DNA of 64,000 nucleotides, taken from positions 1,426,001 to 1,490,000 of the forward strand of contig NZ_CP125655.1 of the NCBI RefSeq assembly GCF_030053835.1, given 5' to 3'. Of the stretch, positions 1-9,310 are shown piece after piece (position 1 is the first letter of the stretch; each line of letters opens with the position of its first letter). The stretch comes from Cellulomonas sp. ES6. Lineage in GTDB: Bacteria; Actinomycetota; Actinomycetes; Actinomycetales; Cellulomonadaceae. The position numbers and the translations under genes are program-made. Under the pieces are notes generated by a model. The model worked only from the letters and a program-made list of their open reading frames with translations. It made no database searches and was not told the DNA's origin.

Positions 1-470
1 TCGAGGATCTCGAGCGCGACCTGGTTCACCTCGCGCGTCTCGGCGTCGAGGTGGCCGATCATCCCCTCCTCGAGGAGGTTCTCGAACAGCACCAGCCGGA
101 CGAACGGCTCGTGGGTGGCGTCGTAGCAGAGCGTGGAGCGCACGAGCTCGCGCAGCGCGTCCTCGGGCGGCAGGTCCTCGAGGTGCAGCGACCGCTCCCG
201 GTCCCGGGTGCCGCGGTACGACTCGACGAGGGCGGCGCGGTACAGCCCGTCCTTGGAGCCGAAGTAGTAGTAGATCATCCGCTTGGTGGTGTGGATGCGC
301 TCCGCGATGGCGTCCACGCGCGCCCCGAGGAGGCCGCGGGCGGAGAACTCCTCGATCGCCGCCCCGAGGATCTCCTTGCGGGTCCGGTCCGCGTCGCGGG
401 TGCGCGGCACCGCGGCACCGCCCGCCCCCGCGTCCCCGGAAGCCCCGGCCCCCTGCCCCGCGTCGGTCAT
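1..470 (-). CDS. TetR-family transcriptional regulator, C-terminus cut by window edge
   Basis: Translated from the ATG at 468-470 on the minus strand, about 156 residues are visible before the window ends. After a low-complexity N-terminus (roughly residues 1-22) comes a TetR DNA-binding helix-turn-helix, with the typical segment TTKRMIYYYFGSKDGLYRAA at about residues 62-81. The ligand-binding domain has begun (EPFVRLVLFENLLEEG) and continues outside the window. The gene diverges from ydiB-aroD with a 127-bp gap, so the simplest inference is that it controls that pair. The effector cannot be read from the sequence. Confidence 0.9.
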   Translation of the reverse strand, partial: MTDAGQGAGASGDAGAGGAAVPRTRDADRTRKEILGAAIEEFSARGLLGARVDAIAERIHTTKRMIYYYFGSKDGLYRAALVESYRGTRDRERSLHLEDLPPEDALRELVRSTLCYDATHEPFVRLVLFENLLEEGMIGHLDAETREVNQVALEIL

Positions 471-597
471 CACCGCACCCCTCGCCTGATCGCCCTGCCT
501 GGACCGACGCATCATCGCAGGACCATGGGCCCGGATCCGGGATCGAAGTCCCGTCAGAATGAACTAACGAGTACGTCCACGAAGCACAGGAGTCCCG

Positions 598-1476
598 ATG
601 CCCGACGGAACGATCCGCGCCATCACCGGCCACACCGAGCTGCTCGGCCTGATCGCCTACCCGATCCGGCACAGCCTGTCGCCGCGGATGCACAACCTCG
701 CGCTCGCCGAGCTCGGCCTCGACTACGCGTACCTCGCCTTCGAGGTCGACAACGACGGCCTGGCCGACGCGGTCACCGGCCTCAAGGCCCTGCGGGTGCG
801 CGGCTGGAACGTGTCGATGCCGAACAAGATCGCGATCGTCCCGATGCTCGACGACCTGTCCCCCGCCGCGCGCCTCGTCGGCGCGGTCAACACGGTGGTC
901 AACGACGGCGGCCGCCTCACCGGGCACGTGACCGACGGCACCGGCTACATGACCGCCCTGCGGGAGGCCGGGGTCGACCCCGTCGGGCAGCGGATCACCC
1001 TGATCGGCGCCGGCGGCGCGGGCACCGCGATCGCCGTCCAGGCCGCCCTCGACGGCGTCGCCCGCATCGACATCTTCAACCGCCGCGACGCCGTCTGGCC
1101 GGTCGCCGAGCACACCGTGCGCACCATCGCGGAGCACACGGACGCGACCGCCGTGCTGCACGACCTGGACGACCTCGACGACTTCCGCGCGTGCGTCGAC
1201 GAGTCCGTCGTGCTGGCGAACGCCACCAACGTCGGCATGGGCGCCCTGGCGGGGCTGAACCCGCTGCCGGCGGCCGACGTGCTGCGGCCGGACCTGTTCG
1301 TCTCCGACGTCGTCTACAGCCCGCCGCGCACGCCGTTCCTCGAGCAGGCGGAGGCCGCCGGGTGCCGCACCATGAACGGACTCGGCATGATGCTCCACCA
1401 GGGCGCCGCGGCGTTCGAGCTGTGGACCGGCAAGCCGATGCCGGTCGAGCACGTGCGCGCCGAGCTGTTCGGCTGA
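598..1476 (+). CDS. ydiB: Quinate/shikimate dehydrogenase, YdiB type
   Basis: 292-aa NAD(P)-dependent dehydrogenase of the AroE/YdiB family, interconverting dehydroshikimate with shikimate or dehydroquinate with quinate. Visible motifs are the substrate-binding SLSPRMHN near residues 26-33, the catalytic-lysine segment NVSMPNK near 74-80, VNTVVND, the nucleotide-binding GAGGAGTA near 141-148, FNRRD (residues 160-164) and the C-terminal ELWTGKPMP. VSMPNK, FNRRD and the LWTGK ending resemble E. coli YdiB more than the biosynthetic AroE. The start has an AGGAG ribosome site. It lies 19 bp upstream of aroD, most likely in one operon, and diverges from a TetR gene, which suggests inducible catabolic use. 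A biosynthetic role is not excluded. Confidence 0.9.
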   Translation: MPDGTIRAITGHTELLGLIAYPIRHSLSPRMHNLALAELGLDYAYLAFEVDNDGLADAVTGLKALRVRGWNVSMPNKIAIVPMLDDLSPAARLVGAVNTVVNDGGRLTGHVTDGTGYMTALREAGVDPVGQRITLIGAGGAGTAIAVQAALDGVARIDIFNRRDAVWPVAEHTVRTIAEHTDATAVLHDLDDLDDFRACVDESVVLANATNVGMGALAGLNPLPAADVLRPDLFVSDVVYSPPRTPFLEQAEAAGCRTMNGLGMMLHQGAAAFELWTGKPMPVEHVRAELFG

Positions 1477-1495
1477 GACGCCCCGAGGAGGAGCC

Positions 1496-2278
1496 ATGAC
1501 CAGCACGCCGACCCCTGCACCCACGCCCGTCACCGTGCGCGGCACCACGATCGGCGGCGGCCGTCCCGTCGTCGTCGTGCCGCTGACCGCCGCCACGGTG
1601 GAGGAGCTGCTCGCCGAGGCGCGCACCGTCGTCGCGGCGGGCCCGGACGTCGTGGAGTGGCGCGTCGACCACCTCGGGCGCGGGGTCGTCGGCCCCACCG
1701 AGGCGACCGTCGCGGGGCGCGCGCTGCGCGAGGCGCTGGGCGACCTGCCGCTGCTCGCCACCATCCGCACGACGGCGGAGGGCGGGCTCGCGGCCGTCGC
1801 GGACGACGAGTACGTCGCGATCTACCGTGCGGTCGTGGCGGCCGGCGTCGCGGACCTCGTGGACGTCGAGGTGATGCGGTCGCAGGAGGCCGTCGCCGAG
1901 CTGGTCGCGCTGGCGCACGCCGCCGGGGTGGCGGTCGTCGCGTCCAACCACGACTTCGACGCCACACCCCCGCGCGAGGAGATCGTCCGGCGGCTGCACC
2001 TCATGGCCGACCGGGGCGCGGACGTCGCGAAGATCGCCGTGATGCCCCGCGACGCGGACGACGTGCTGACGCTGCTCACCGCCACGCGGGAGGCGTCCAC
2101 GCAGCTCGCGGTGCCGCTCATCACCATGTCGATGGCCGCCACCGGTGTGGCGTCCCGCCTGGTCGGCGGCGTGTTCGGCTCCGCGGCGACGTTCGGCACG
2201 GTGGGGCGGGCCTCGGCGCCCGGGCAGGTCGAGGTCGGCGCCCTGCGCGCCGTGCTGGACCTCGTGCACCCCGCCTGA
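1496..2278 (+). CDS. aroD: Type I 3-dehydroquinate dehydratase
   Basis: 260-aa class I dehydroquinase (AroD), which dehydrates 3-dehydroquinate to 3-dehydroshikimate through a Schiff base. Family signatures are EWRVDHL near residues 54-60, LLATIRTTAEGG near 84-95, the catalytic histidine in NHDFD near 154-158 and the Schiff-base lysine in VAKIAVMP near 177-184. The start follows GAGGAG. Most actinobacteria use the unrelated type II enzyme for biosynthesis, so a type I enzyme paired with YdiB and a TetR regulator fits a quinate/shikimate utilisation operon. That pathway role is inferred from context. Confidence 0.93.
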   Translation: MTSTPTPAPTPVTVRGTTIGGGRPVVVVPLTAATVEELLAEARTVVAAGPDVVEWRVDHLGRGVVGPTEATVAGRALREALGDLPLLATIRTTAEGGLAAVADDEYVAIYRAVVAAGVADLVDVEVMRSQEAVAELVALAHAAGVAVVASNHDFDATPPREEIVRRLHLMADRGADVAKIAVMPRDADDVLTLLTATREASTQLAVPLITMSMAATGVASRLVGGVFGSAATFGTVGRASAPGQVEVGALRAVLDLVHPA

Positions 2279-2350
2279 CCGGGGCCGCCCACCCGGGCGG
2301 CCCTCCACGACCCCGGTCGGTGCACACCCCCGTCGCCTGCCGGAGCACAC

Positions 2351-2385
2351 GGCCCGCCGGTCGCACTGCCCGCGACCGGCGGGCC
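2351..2385. terminator. Bidirectional hairpin between aroD and rsmI
   Basis: Perfect 14-bp stem (2351-2364 with 2372-2385) and a 7-nt loop in the convergent gap between aroD (+) and rsmI (-). A shorter 8-bp G+C stem lies at 2283-2302. There is no T tract, as is usual for actinobacterial terminators. It could serve both genes. Confidence 0.65.
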
Positions 2386-2439
2386 GTCCCGCGTCACCGG
2401 CCCTCGACCGCCGCGATCAGCGCGACCGCACCGCCGCCG

Positions 2440-3297
2440 TCAGCGCGACCGGGCCGCGAGCGCCGCCGCGTACAGGTCCCGCTTCGGCACGCCCGCGACC
2501 TGCGCCACCTCGGCGACCGCGTCCTTGAGCCGCTCCCCCGCGTCCGCGCGCGCCAGCACCTCGGCCACCAGGTCCGCCGTGGACGCGACCTCGCGCGCCG
2601 GGGCACCGGCGACGACGACGGCGATCTCGCCGCGAACCTCCCGCGACGCCGCCCAGTCGGCGAGCGCCCCGAGCCCGTCGCGGACGACCTCCTCGTACGT
2701 CTTGGTGAGCTCCCGGCACACCGCGGCCGGGCGGTCCGCCCCGAACGCCGCCGCCATGTCCGCGAGCGTCGCCGCGAGCCGGTGCGGTGCCTCGAAGAAC
2801 ACCAGCGTGCGGGGTTCACGCTCGAGCGCGGCGAACGCCCGCGACCGCTCGCCGGGCCTGCGGGGCGGGAAGCCCTCGAAGCAGAACCGGTCCGTCGGCA
2901 GCCCGGACAGCGCGAGCGCGGTGAGCACGGCGCTCGGCCCGGGCGCGGCGGTCACGGTCAGGCCGGCCTCCACGGCGGCCGCGACGACCCGGAAGCCCGG
3001 GTCGGACACCGCGGGCATGCCCGCGTCGGTGACCACGAGGACCGTGCCGCCGCCGGCGACGACGTCGAGCAGCTCCGGCGTGGTCGCGGCCTCGTTGTGC
3101 TCGTGGTGGCTCACCACGCGCCCCCCGACGGTCACCCCCATGCGCGCGGCGAGCGCCCGCAGCCGCCGGGTGTCCTCCGCGGCGACGACGTCGGCCTCCG
3201 CCAGCAGCCGGCGCAGCCGCGGGGAGGCGTCCTCGACGTCGCCGATGGGCGTCGCCGCGAGCACGAGCCGGCCGGCGCCGGTGGCAGAGGGGGTCAC
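2440..3297 (-). CDS. rsmI: 16S rRNA 2'-O-ribose C1402 methyltransferase RsmI
   Basis: 285-aa tetrapyrrole-methylase-fold enzyme that methylates the 2'-hydroxyl of C1402 in 16S rRNA. Diagnostic segments are [17 protein letters not shown] at the N-terminus, EDTRRLRAL near residue 40, [22 protein letters not shown] near 90 and [17 protein letters not shown] near 116. The usual E. coli form is similar in length. GTG start at 3295-3297. It diverges from the O-mannosyltransferase gene, an arrangement seen often in actinobacteria, with a gap of only 65 bp that must hold both promoters. Confidence 0.95.
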   Translation of the reverse strand: MTPSATGAGRLVLAATPIGDVEDASPRLRRLLAEADVVAAEDTRRLRALAARMGVTVGGRVVSHHEHNEAATTPELLDVVAGGGTVLVVTDAGMPAVSDPGFRVVAAAVEAGLTVTAAPGPSAVLTALALSGLPTDRFCFEGFPPRRPGERSRAFAALEREPRTLVFFEAPHRLAATLADMAAAFGADRPAAVCRELTKTYEEVVRDGLGALADWAASREVRGEIAVVVAGAPAREVASTADLVAEVLARADAGERLKDAVAEVAQVAGVPKRDLYAAALAARSR

Positions 3298-3362
3298 GTC
3301 GACCAGCCTGCCACCTCCTCGGTGCGCGGACTCCCAGGTGGCGCCGAGCGGCCGCCCCTACG

Positions 3363-5213
3363 ATGGCGGACGTGCCGCAGCCCGACGAGACGCCCGCGCC
3401 GCAGGCCGTCCCGCCGGGGCCGGCAGAGGCGCGGCCCCGCGCGCCCCACCGCTGGGACCCGGTGACGGCGCCGGAGCCGGAGACCGCCCCCGTCACGGCG
3501 GACGCCCACGGCCCCGCGGTCGGGTCCGACCCGGCCGACCCAACCCGTCCGGCCGGCCCGACGGACCCGGCCGGGCCGTCCCTGCCGCGCCGGGCCCACG
3601 CCGCCGACGACGGCGGGGACGAGGCCGCGCTCTCCACCCACGACCGGCTGCTGGTCGCCCTGCTGGGCACCCGGACGCTGCTGCTCGGGGCGACGCGCCG
3701 CGCGCGCGTGACCGGCTGGCTGTGGCCGCTCGCCGTCACGGTGCTCGGCGGCGTGCTGCGGTTCTGGCGGCTCGGGACGCCGCACGAGCTGGTCTTCGAC
3801 GAGACCTACTACGTGAAGCAGGCGTACTCGCTGCTCGTGCAGGGCTACGAGGGGTCGTGGGGCGACGACGCGAACCCGCTGTTCGCCGCCGGCGACGGCT
3901 CGGCGCTGAAGGAGCAGGCCGAGTACATCGTCCACCCGATGGTCGCGAAGTGGCTGATGGCGCTCGGGATCCACGTGGGCGGCGGCATCGGCTCGTCGGC
4001 CGCGTGGCGGCTCGCGTCCGCGGTGGCGGGCACCCTCGCCGTGCTGATGGTGGCGCGCATCGGCCGGCGGCTCTTCGCGTCGACGGCGCTCGGCACGCTG
4101 GCGGGCCTGTTCCTGGCGGTGGACGGCGAGGGCATCGTCCACTCGCGCACGGGGCTGCTGGACGGGTTCCTCATGGTGTTCGCGCTCGCGGCGTTCGGCG
4201 CGCTGCTGCTGGACCGCGACCAGGCGCGCCGCCGGCTCGCCGCGCGGACGGCCGCCGTGCTCAACTCCGGCGCCGCCCTGGGGATGGGCCCGCGGCTCGG
4301 GTGGCGCTGGTGGCGGTTCGCGGCGGCCGTGCTGCTGGGCCTGGCGATCGGCACCAAGTGGTCCGGGCTGTACTTCCTGGCCGTCTTCGGGCTGCTGTCC
4401 GTCGCGTGGGACGCGTCCGCGCGCCGCACCGTCGGCGTCCGCCGCTGGCCGCTCGCCGCGCTGTGGCGCGACGCCGTCCCGGCGGGTCTCGTCATGGTGC
4501 CGACCGCGGCGCTCGTCTACGTCGCCACGTGGTGGTCCTGGTTCGTGCACCCCGGGGCGTACCTGCGGCAGTGGGCCGTCGAGCACCCCGGCGAGGGAGT
4601 GACGTGGCTGCCGCCGGCGCTGCGGTCGCTGTGGCACTTCCACACGCAGATGTGGGACTTCCACACGCACCTGACCTCGGAGCACGCCTACGCCGCCCAC
4701 CCGCTGGGGTGGATCGTGCAGTGGCGGCCGACGTCGTTCTACTACCCCGACGCGGTGTCGGGGCTGACCGGCGCGGCCGCGCGGGACGCCTGCGGCGCGG
4801 ACGCGTGCTCGCAGGCGATCACGTCCCTCGGGAACCCGGTGCTCTGGTGGCTCGGCGCGGTGGCGCTCGTGGTGGCCCTGGTGGTCCTCGTCGTGCGCCG
4901 CGACTGGCGCGCGGGCGCCGTGCTGTCCGGCGTCGTCGCGGGCTGGCTGCCCTGGTTCGCCTACGCGCACCGCACGATCTTCACGTTCTACTCCATCGCG
5001 TTCGCGCCGTGGGTGGTGCTCGCGCTGGTCTACGTGCTGGGGCTGCTGCTGCAGTCGCGCGACGACGTGCAGCGCCGGCGCGGGATCGCCGCGACGGTCG
5101 CCGTGACGCTGGTGGTGCTCGCGGTCAGCGCGTTCTTCTACCCCGTGTGGACGGCGTGGGTCGTGCCGTACGACTTCTGGCACCTGCACATGTGGCTGCG
5201 GTCCTGGATCTAG
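3363..5213 (+). CDS. pmt: Protein O-mannosyltransferase (dolichyl-phosphate-mannose type, GT39)
   Basis: 616-aa polytopic membrane glycosyltransferase that moves mannose from polyprenyl phosphomannose to exported proteins. After a disordered Pro/Asp-rich N-terminus of about 90 residues, the first transmembrane segment leads into a loop with the catalytic-type acidic motif VFDETYYVKQAYS near residue 141. About ten further membrane segments follow, and the C-terminal WVVPYDFWHLHMWLRSWI ending is typical of actinobacterial Pmt. A promoter-like TACGAT overlaps the annotated ATG (3359-3364), so translation may really begin at GTG 3372, nine bases on, as a leaderless message. Function is well supported; the exact start is not. 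Confidence 0.92.
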   Translation: MADVPQPDETPAPQAVPPGPAEARPRAPHRWDPVTAPEPETAPVTADAHGPAVGSDPADPTRPAGPTDPAGPSLPRRAHAADDGGDEAALSTHDRLLVALLGTRTLLLGATRRARVTGWLWPLAVTVLGGVLRFWRLGTPHELVFDETYYVKQAYSLLVQGYEGSWGDDANPLFAAGDGSALKEQAEYIVHPMVAKWLMALGIHVGGGIGSSAAWRLASAVAGTLAVLMVARIGRRLFASTALGTLAGLFLAVDGEGIVHSRTGLLDGFLMVFALAAFGALLLDRDQARRRLAARTAAVLNSGAALGMGPRLGWRWWRFAAAVLLGLAIGTKWSGLYFLAVFGLLSVAWDASARRTVGVRRWPLAALWRDAVPAGLVMVPTAALVYVATWWSWFVHPGAYLRQWAVEHPGEGVTWLPPALRSLWHFHTQMWDFHTHLTSEHAYAAHPLGWIVQWRPTSFYYPDAVSGLTGAAARDACGADACSQAITSLGNPVLWWLGAVALVVALVVLVVRRDWRAGAVLSGVVAGWLPWFAYAHRTIFTFYSIAFAPWVVLALVYVLGLLLQSRDDVQRRRGIAATVAVTLVVLAVSAFFYPVWTAWVVPYDFWHLHMWLRSWI

Positions 5214-5225
5214 GGGCGGCCCGCG

Positions 5226-6704
5226 TCAGCCGACGTGCCAGTCCACCTGCGGGCTCGGGTACCAGGCGAGGCCCTGCGCGTCCCACCGCGGGCCGTGCGC
5301 GGCGACGCGCGCGCGGAAGTCCTCCCAGTCGCGCTGCTCGGGGCGCGTCCACGCCACCTCGGCCACGGCGGCCAGCCGGGGCAGCAGCATCGTCATGAGG
5401 TCGTCCAGGCTGCGCAGCGTCTCGGTCCACACCGTCGCCTCCACGCCGATGACCGAGCCCTCGGGCAGGCCCGGGACCAGCGCCGTCGGCTCCCAGTCGT
5501 AGGCGTCACGCAGCTCGATGTGGCCGGCCCACTCCAGGCCCAGCGGGGTGTCGGCGTCGTACTTCATGTCCAGGTACGCCTTCGACCCGGGGCTCATGAG
5601 CAGCCGGGCACCCGCACGCGCGGCCGCGACGAACGGCGCCGGGTCCATCCGGGTGTCCCAGTACTGCACGACGGTGCCGGGCTCCAGCGGGGTCGTCGCG
5701 ATCTCCTGCCAGCCGACGACCTGCTTGCCTGCGGACCGGACAGCGTCGGAGGCCATCGCGACCAGGCGCGCGTACTCCTCGTGCCCCATCGTGAGCACCT
5801 CGTCGCCGCCGATGTGCACGTACTCCCCCGGCGTCACGGCCGCGACGTCCCCGAACACGTCCCGCAGGAACGGCTCGGTGGCCGGCAGGTCCGCCGCCAG
5901 CTTGCTGAAGCCCACGTCGATCCCCGTGTACGCCTCGGTCGGCTCGCCCTCGGGCGTCAGCTCGCCGTACGCGTGCAGGGCGGCGTTCACGTGCCCCGGC
6001 ACGTCGATCTCCGGCACGACGCGCACCCCTCGCGCCGCGGCGTACGCCACGAGCGCCTCGTACTCCTCGGTCGTGAAGAATCCGCCCGGGTCGCCGTCGA
6101 CGGCGGTGCCGCCCGAGCGCGCCGCGAGCGCCGGGCGGGACGGCAGGTCGAGGCGCCACCCCTGGTCGTCCGACAGGTGCAGGTGCAGCACGTTGAGCTT
6201 GTACGCGGCCATCAGGTCGACGACGACGCGCAGCTCGTCCGGCCCGAAGAAGTGGCGGGCGACGTCGACGGAGAGCCCGCGCCAGCCGTGCGCCGGCGCG
6301 TCCTCCACCACCACCGGCGGCGCCACGAAGGCGCCGTCCTCCCGGCGCAGCAGCTGCTGCAGGGTCGCGAGCCCGCGCACGAGCCCCTCGGGCGAGCCGG
6401 CGGACACCTCCACGCGGTCCGGGTCCACCTCCACGCGGTACTCCTCCGCGCCCAGGCCCTCCGCCAGGCGCAGGGCCACGTCGCCGGGCTGCGTAGGCTC
6501 CGCGACGTCGCGGTACCGCACCTCGACGGTCGCGCCGGTGGCGCGGCTCAGGACCTCCGCCGCCAGCACGCCGAGCGAGACCTCGGCCGGGGAGACGCCC
6601 ACGGTGACGGTGGTGCCGGCCGAGACGACGAACGGCGCCCCGTCACCCACGCGCACCGAGCGGGGAGCAGGGACCAGTCGCAGGCTGGTGGCGGGAGCGG
6701 GCAC
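5226..6704 (-). CDS. Beta-N-acetylhexosaminidase, GH20
   Basis: 492-aa glycoside hydrolase family 20 enzyme that removes terminal GlcNAc or GalNAc. An N-terminal GH20b-type domain (about 1-130) precedes the TIM barrel, with GWRGLSVDVARHFF near 143, HLHLSDDQGWRLDLP near 179, PEIDVPGH near 242 and the catalytic Asp-Glu pair in YVHIGGDEV near 296. In this family the acetamido group of the substrate acts as nucleophile. GTG start at 6702-6704 is chosen because GGAAGGA lies 5 bases upstream; a longer open frame has no such site. There is no clear signal peptide, so a cytoplasmic role in chitin or glycan oligosaccharide breakdown is likely. Confidence 0.9.
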   Translation of the reverse strand: MPAPATSLRLVPAPRSVRVGDGAPFVVSAGTTVTVGVSPAEVSLGVLAAEVLSRATGATVEVRYRDVAEPTQPGDVALRLAEGLGAEEYRVEVDPDRVEVSAGSPEGLVRGLATLQQLLRREDGAFVAPPVVVEDAPAHGWRGLSVDVARHFFGPDELRVVVDLMAAYKLNVLHLHLSDDQGWRLDLPSRPALAARSGGTAVDGDPGGFFTTEEYEALVAYAAARGVRVVPEIDVPGHVNAALHAYGELTPEGEPTEAYTGIDVGFSKLAADLPATEPFLRDVFGDVAAVTPGEYVHIGGDEVLTMGHEEYARLVAMASDAVRSAGKQVVGWQEIATTPLEPGTVVQYWDTRMDPAPFVAAARAGARLLMSPGSKAYLDMKYDADTPLGLEWAGHIELRDAYDWEPTALVPGLPEGSVIGVEATVWTETLRSLDDLMTMLLPRLAAVAEVAWTRPEQRDWEDFRARVAAHGPRWDAQGLAWYPSPQVDWHVG

Positions 6705-7011
6705 GGGAGTCCTTCCGGACGACGGGACGACGACGGGCGCACTCCGGCCCGGCCCCCGGGACCAGTGTGCCGCCTCGGAGCCACCGCCGGGGGCGACGCG
6801 CGGGAGGCGCGGGACGCGGCGAGCGGGCCCGCGACCAGCGCGTCCGCGAGGGTCGGCCACCGGTCCGTGCCTGCCGCTGGGAGCCGGCTGGTCACGGGCC
6901 GGACGCGGCCGGGTCACGGACCGGACGCGCTCGGGGCGCCACGGCAACGATCCGGTCTCCTTCCGTCCGGAACGCCCCCGCTGCGGGCACGCGCCCCACT
7001 ACCGTCCAGCC
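6705..7011. promoter_or_regulatory. Divergent intergenic region (GH20 / DUF4349)
   Basis: 307 bp without a credible gene. Towards the right end TACCGT (7000-7005) matches the TANNNT -10 pattern and places the expected transcription start on the A of the ATG at 7012, suggesting a leaderless DUF4349 message. The left end holds the GGAAGGA site of the hexosaminidase gene. No palindromic operator stood out. Confidence 0.4.
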
Positions 7012-8115
7012 ATGCGGGCACTGGTCGGACGGGACGTGACAGGGCACCCGGTGGCGCGCGGCCGCCGGGGCGCCACGGTGGGACCGCGCGCCGGGCGGCC
7101 GGGCGGGTGGCGGGACCGACGTGCGGCGCGCGCCGCCCTCGGCCTCACGCTGCTCGCGGTCCTCGTCGCCGGCTGCAGCAACGGCGGGGCCGACTCCGGC
7201 GGGGCGTCGATGACGGACACCCGCGCGTTCTCCGGCGAGGACTCCGTCTCCGGCGGGGGCGACGCGGGCGCGGCAGCGGCCGACGTCGGGGACGACGCCG
7301 CGGCCGACCCCGGCGCGGACGCCGCGGGGCGCCAGGTCGTCACCACCGGCGACGTCGCGCTCACCGCGTCCGACCCGCGCGGCGCGGCCGACGGGGTCGT
7401 CGCCCTGGTGGAGGAGGCCGGCGGCCGGGTGGACGCGCGGCAGGAGTCCTCCGCGCGCGCGGAGGACGGCACCGACGCGTCCGCCAACCTCACGGTGCGG
7501 GTGCCCGCGGACGACGTGAGCGACCTGCTCGACGCGCTCGAGGACCTCGGCGACGTGCAGGACGTCGACCTCCGGTCCGAGGACGTCACCGCGGCGGCGC
7601 AGGACCTCGACGCCCGCATCCGGGCGATGCGGCTGTCGGTCGCCCGCATGGAGGACCTGCTCGCCGGTGCCGCCACGCAGGCGGACGTCATCAGCGCCGA
7701 GAACACCCTGACCGAGCGGCAGGCGGCCCTCGAGCAGCTGGAGTCCCAGCGGGCGCGCGTCGCCGAGCAGGTCGCGCTCTCCACCCTGCACGTCATGATC
7801 TGGAGCGACGGCGCGCCCGCCCCCACGACGGACGAGCGGACCGGGTTCCTCGGCGGGCTGGCGGCCGGCTGGGAGGCGCTGGTCGGGGTGCTCGGCGTCG
7901 CGCTGCTCGTGCTCGGGGCGCTCGTGCCCTGGCTCGCGGTCGCCGCCCTGGTGGTCGCCGCGGTCGTCGCGGTGCGCCGGGTGCTGCGGCGCCGGGGCGC
8001 GCTGCGGGGGCCGGACGCGGGCGGGCCGGACTCGGGCGGGCCCGACGCCGGGGAGCCCGGGGGCGGCACGGCAGGCCCGCACGAGCCGGCCGTGGTGGGC
8101 GGCGCGCGGGACTGA
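7012..8115 (+). CDS. DUF4349 lipoprotein
   Basis: 367-aa predicted lipoprotein. An arginine-rich N-terminus of about 40 residues leads to a hydrophobic stretch ending in a lipobox, LLAVLVAGC (cysteine near residue 55). An acidic Gly/Ala/Asp linker follows, then the DUF4349 core with ANLTVRVPADDVSDLLDALE and a helical hairpin (residues about 195-255), then one or two membrane segments near 280-320, and a Pro/Gly/Asp-rich tail. In other proteins DUF4349 has the same order: lipobox, helical hairpin, C-terminal membrane anchor. Its molecular role is unknown. The ATG fits a leaderless start. Confidence 0.85.
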   Translation: MRALVGRDVTGHPVARGRRGATVGPRAGRPGGWRDRRAARAALGLTLLAVLVAGCSNGGADSGGASMTDTRAFSGEDSVSGGGDAGAAAADVGDDAAADPGADAAGRQVVTTGDVALTASDPRGAADGVVALVEEAGGRVDARQESSARAEDGTDASANLTVRVPADDVSDLLDALEDLGDVQDVDLRSEDVTAAAQDLDARIRAMRLSVARMEDLLAGAATQADVISAENTLTERQAALEQLESQRARVAEQVALSTLHVMIWSDGAPAPTTDERTGFLGGLAAGWEALVGVLGVALLVLGALVPWLAVAALVVAAVVAVRRVLRRRGALRGPDAGGPDSGGPDAGEPGGGTAGPHEPAVVGGARD

Positions 8116-8123
8116 CGGCGGCC

Positions 8124-8204
8124 GGCCCGACCGGTCGGGCGGGCACGCGGGTCGGCGGGCACGCAGATCGGGCCGGCCCGACGGTTCGGGCGGGGACGCG
8201 GGTC
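8124..8204. repeat. Two imperfect 30-bp direct repeats with palindrome
   Basis: Copies at 8124-8153 and 8175-8204 differ at about three positions. The first contains the self-complementary 16-mer GCCCGACCGGTCGGGC (8125-8140). They fill the convergent gap between the DUF4349 gene and the SBF-like transporter gene, and may act as terminator hairpins. Confidence 0.5.
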
Positions 8205-9234
8205 AGGCGGGGACGGTCGCCCGCTCGTCCTCCGGGTCGGTGGCGGCCAGCCGGCGGGCGATCACCGCGCACGTCGCGAGCTGGAGCTGGTGGAACACGA
8301 TCACCGGCAGCGCGACGCCCGCGGCCGCGACCGGCCCGAACAGCACGCTCGCCATGGGCAGGCCGGTCGCGAGGCTCTTCTTGGAGCCGCACATGAGCAG
8401 CGCGATGCGGTCGCGGCGTCCGAGGCCGAGCAGCCGCCCCCCGGTCCACGTCGCCAGCAGCATGAGGGCCAGCAGCACCGCGCACACCACGAGCAGCACC
8501 GCGAGCACGCCCACGGTGAGGTCGTCCCACACGCCCGACCGCTCGGCCTCGGACACGGAGCCGTACGCGACGAGCAGGATCGTCCCGCGGTCCGTCAGCA
8601 GGGTCACCGGCCGGTGCGAGCGCACCCAGCCCCCGATCCACGGCTGCAGCACCTGCCCGGCGACGAACGGCAGCAGCAGCTGCAGCAGCGTGGCGCCCGC
8701 CGAGCCGCCGACGGGCCCGCCGGCGCGGGACATCAGCAGGCCCACCAGCAGCGGGGTCAGCACGATGCCGAGCACGTTCGACACGGTCGCCCCGGTGATC
8801 GCGCCGGCGATGTTGCCGCGGGCGATCGACGTGAACACGACGGACGACTGGATGGTCGACGGCAGCAGCGACAGGTACAGCAGGCCGGTCTGCAGGTCGC
8901 CCGGCAGCACCGACTCGGGCAGCAGCTGCGCGGCGAGCCCGAGCACCGGGAACAGCACGTACGTCGAGGCGAGCATCCCGCCCTGCAGCCGCCAGTTGCG
9001 CAGCCCCGCCCAGACGTCGCTGGTCGCCATGCGCGCGCCGTAGAGGAAGAACAGCAGGACGACGGCGCCGGTGGTGACGTGGTCGAGCCCGGTCGCGAAC
9101 CCGCCGGACGCCGGGGCCAGCAGCCCCAGGACGAACACGGCGACGATCATGACGACGAGGGGGTCCACCCACGTCCGGACGGCGGACCGGGCCCGGGACC
9201 ACCGGCCCGGTCGGGTCGGGGTCGCGTCGGGCAC
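8203..9234 (-). CDS. SBF-like (bile acid:sodium symporter family) membrane transporter
   Basis: 343-aa polytopic membrane protein with about nine or ten hydrophobic segments, matching the SBF-like CPA family (E. coli YfeH type) in length and pattern. Typical segments are FFLYGARM near residue 62, LLYLSLLPSTIQSSVVFTSI near 117, GNIAGAITGATVSNVLGI near 139 and MCGSKKSLATGLPMASVLF near 283. Members are assumed to co-transport an organic anion with sodium; the substrate is unknown. The stop codon overlaps the second copy of the 30-bp repeat. Confidence 0.88.
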   Translation of the reverse strand: MPDATPTRPGRWSRARSAVRTWVDPLVVMIVAVFVLGLLAPASGGFATGLDHVTTGAVVLLFFLYGARMATSDVWAGLRNWRLQGGMLASTYVLFPVLGLAAQLLPESVLPGDLQTGLLYLSLLPSTIQSSVVFTSIARGNIAGAITGATVSNVLGIVLTPLLVGLLMSRAGGPVGGSAGATLLQLLLPFVAGQVLQPWIGGWVRSHRPVTLLTDRGTILLVAYGSVSEAERSGVWDDLTVGVLAVLLVVCAVLLALMLLATWTGGRLLGLGRRDRIALLMCGSKKSLATGLPMASVLFGPVAAAGVALPVIVFHQLQLATCAVIARRLAATDPEDERATVPA

Positions 9235-9310
9235 CGGGACATTCTGCCACCGGCGGGTCCGCCACCCCGCCGGAGGGCGGGACCGGCCCCGTCCTGCGCC
9301 GGGCGGCCGG

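Noticed and set aside
2525..5398. Long open frame of 957 codons on the plus strand
   Set aside because: It is a high-GC shadow: it lies antisense to rsmI and out of frame in the mannosyltransferase gene, with Arg/Ser/Pro-rich, non-protein-like composition.
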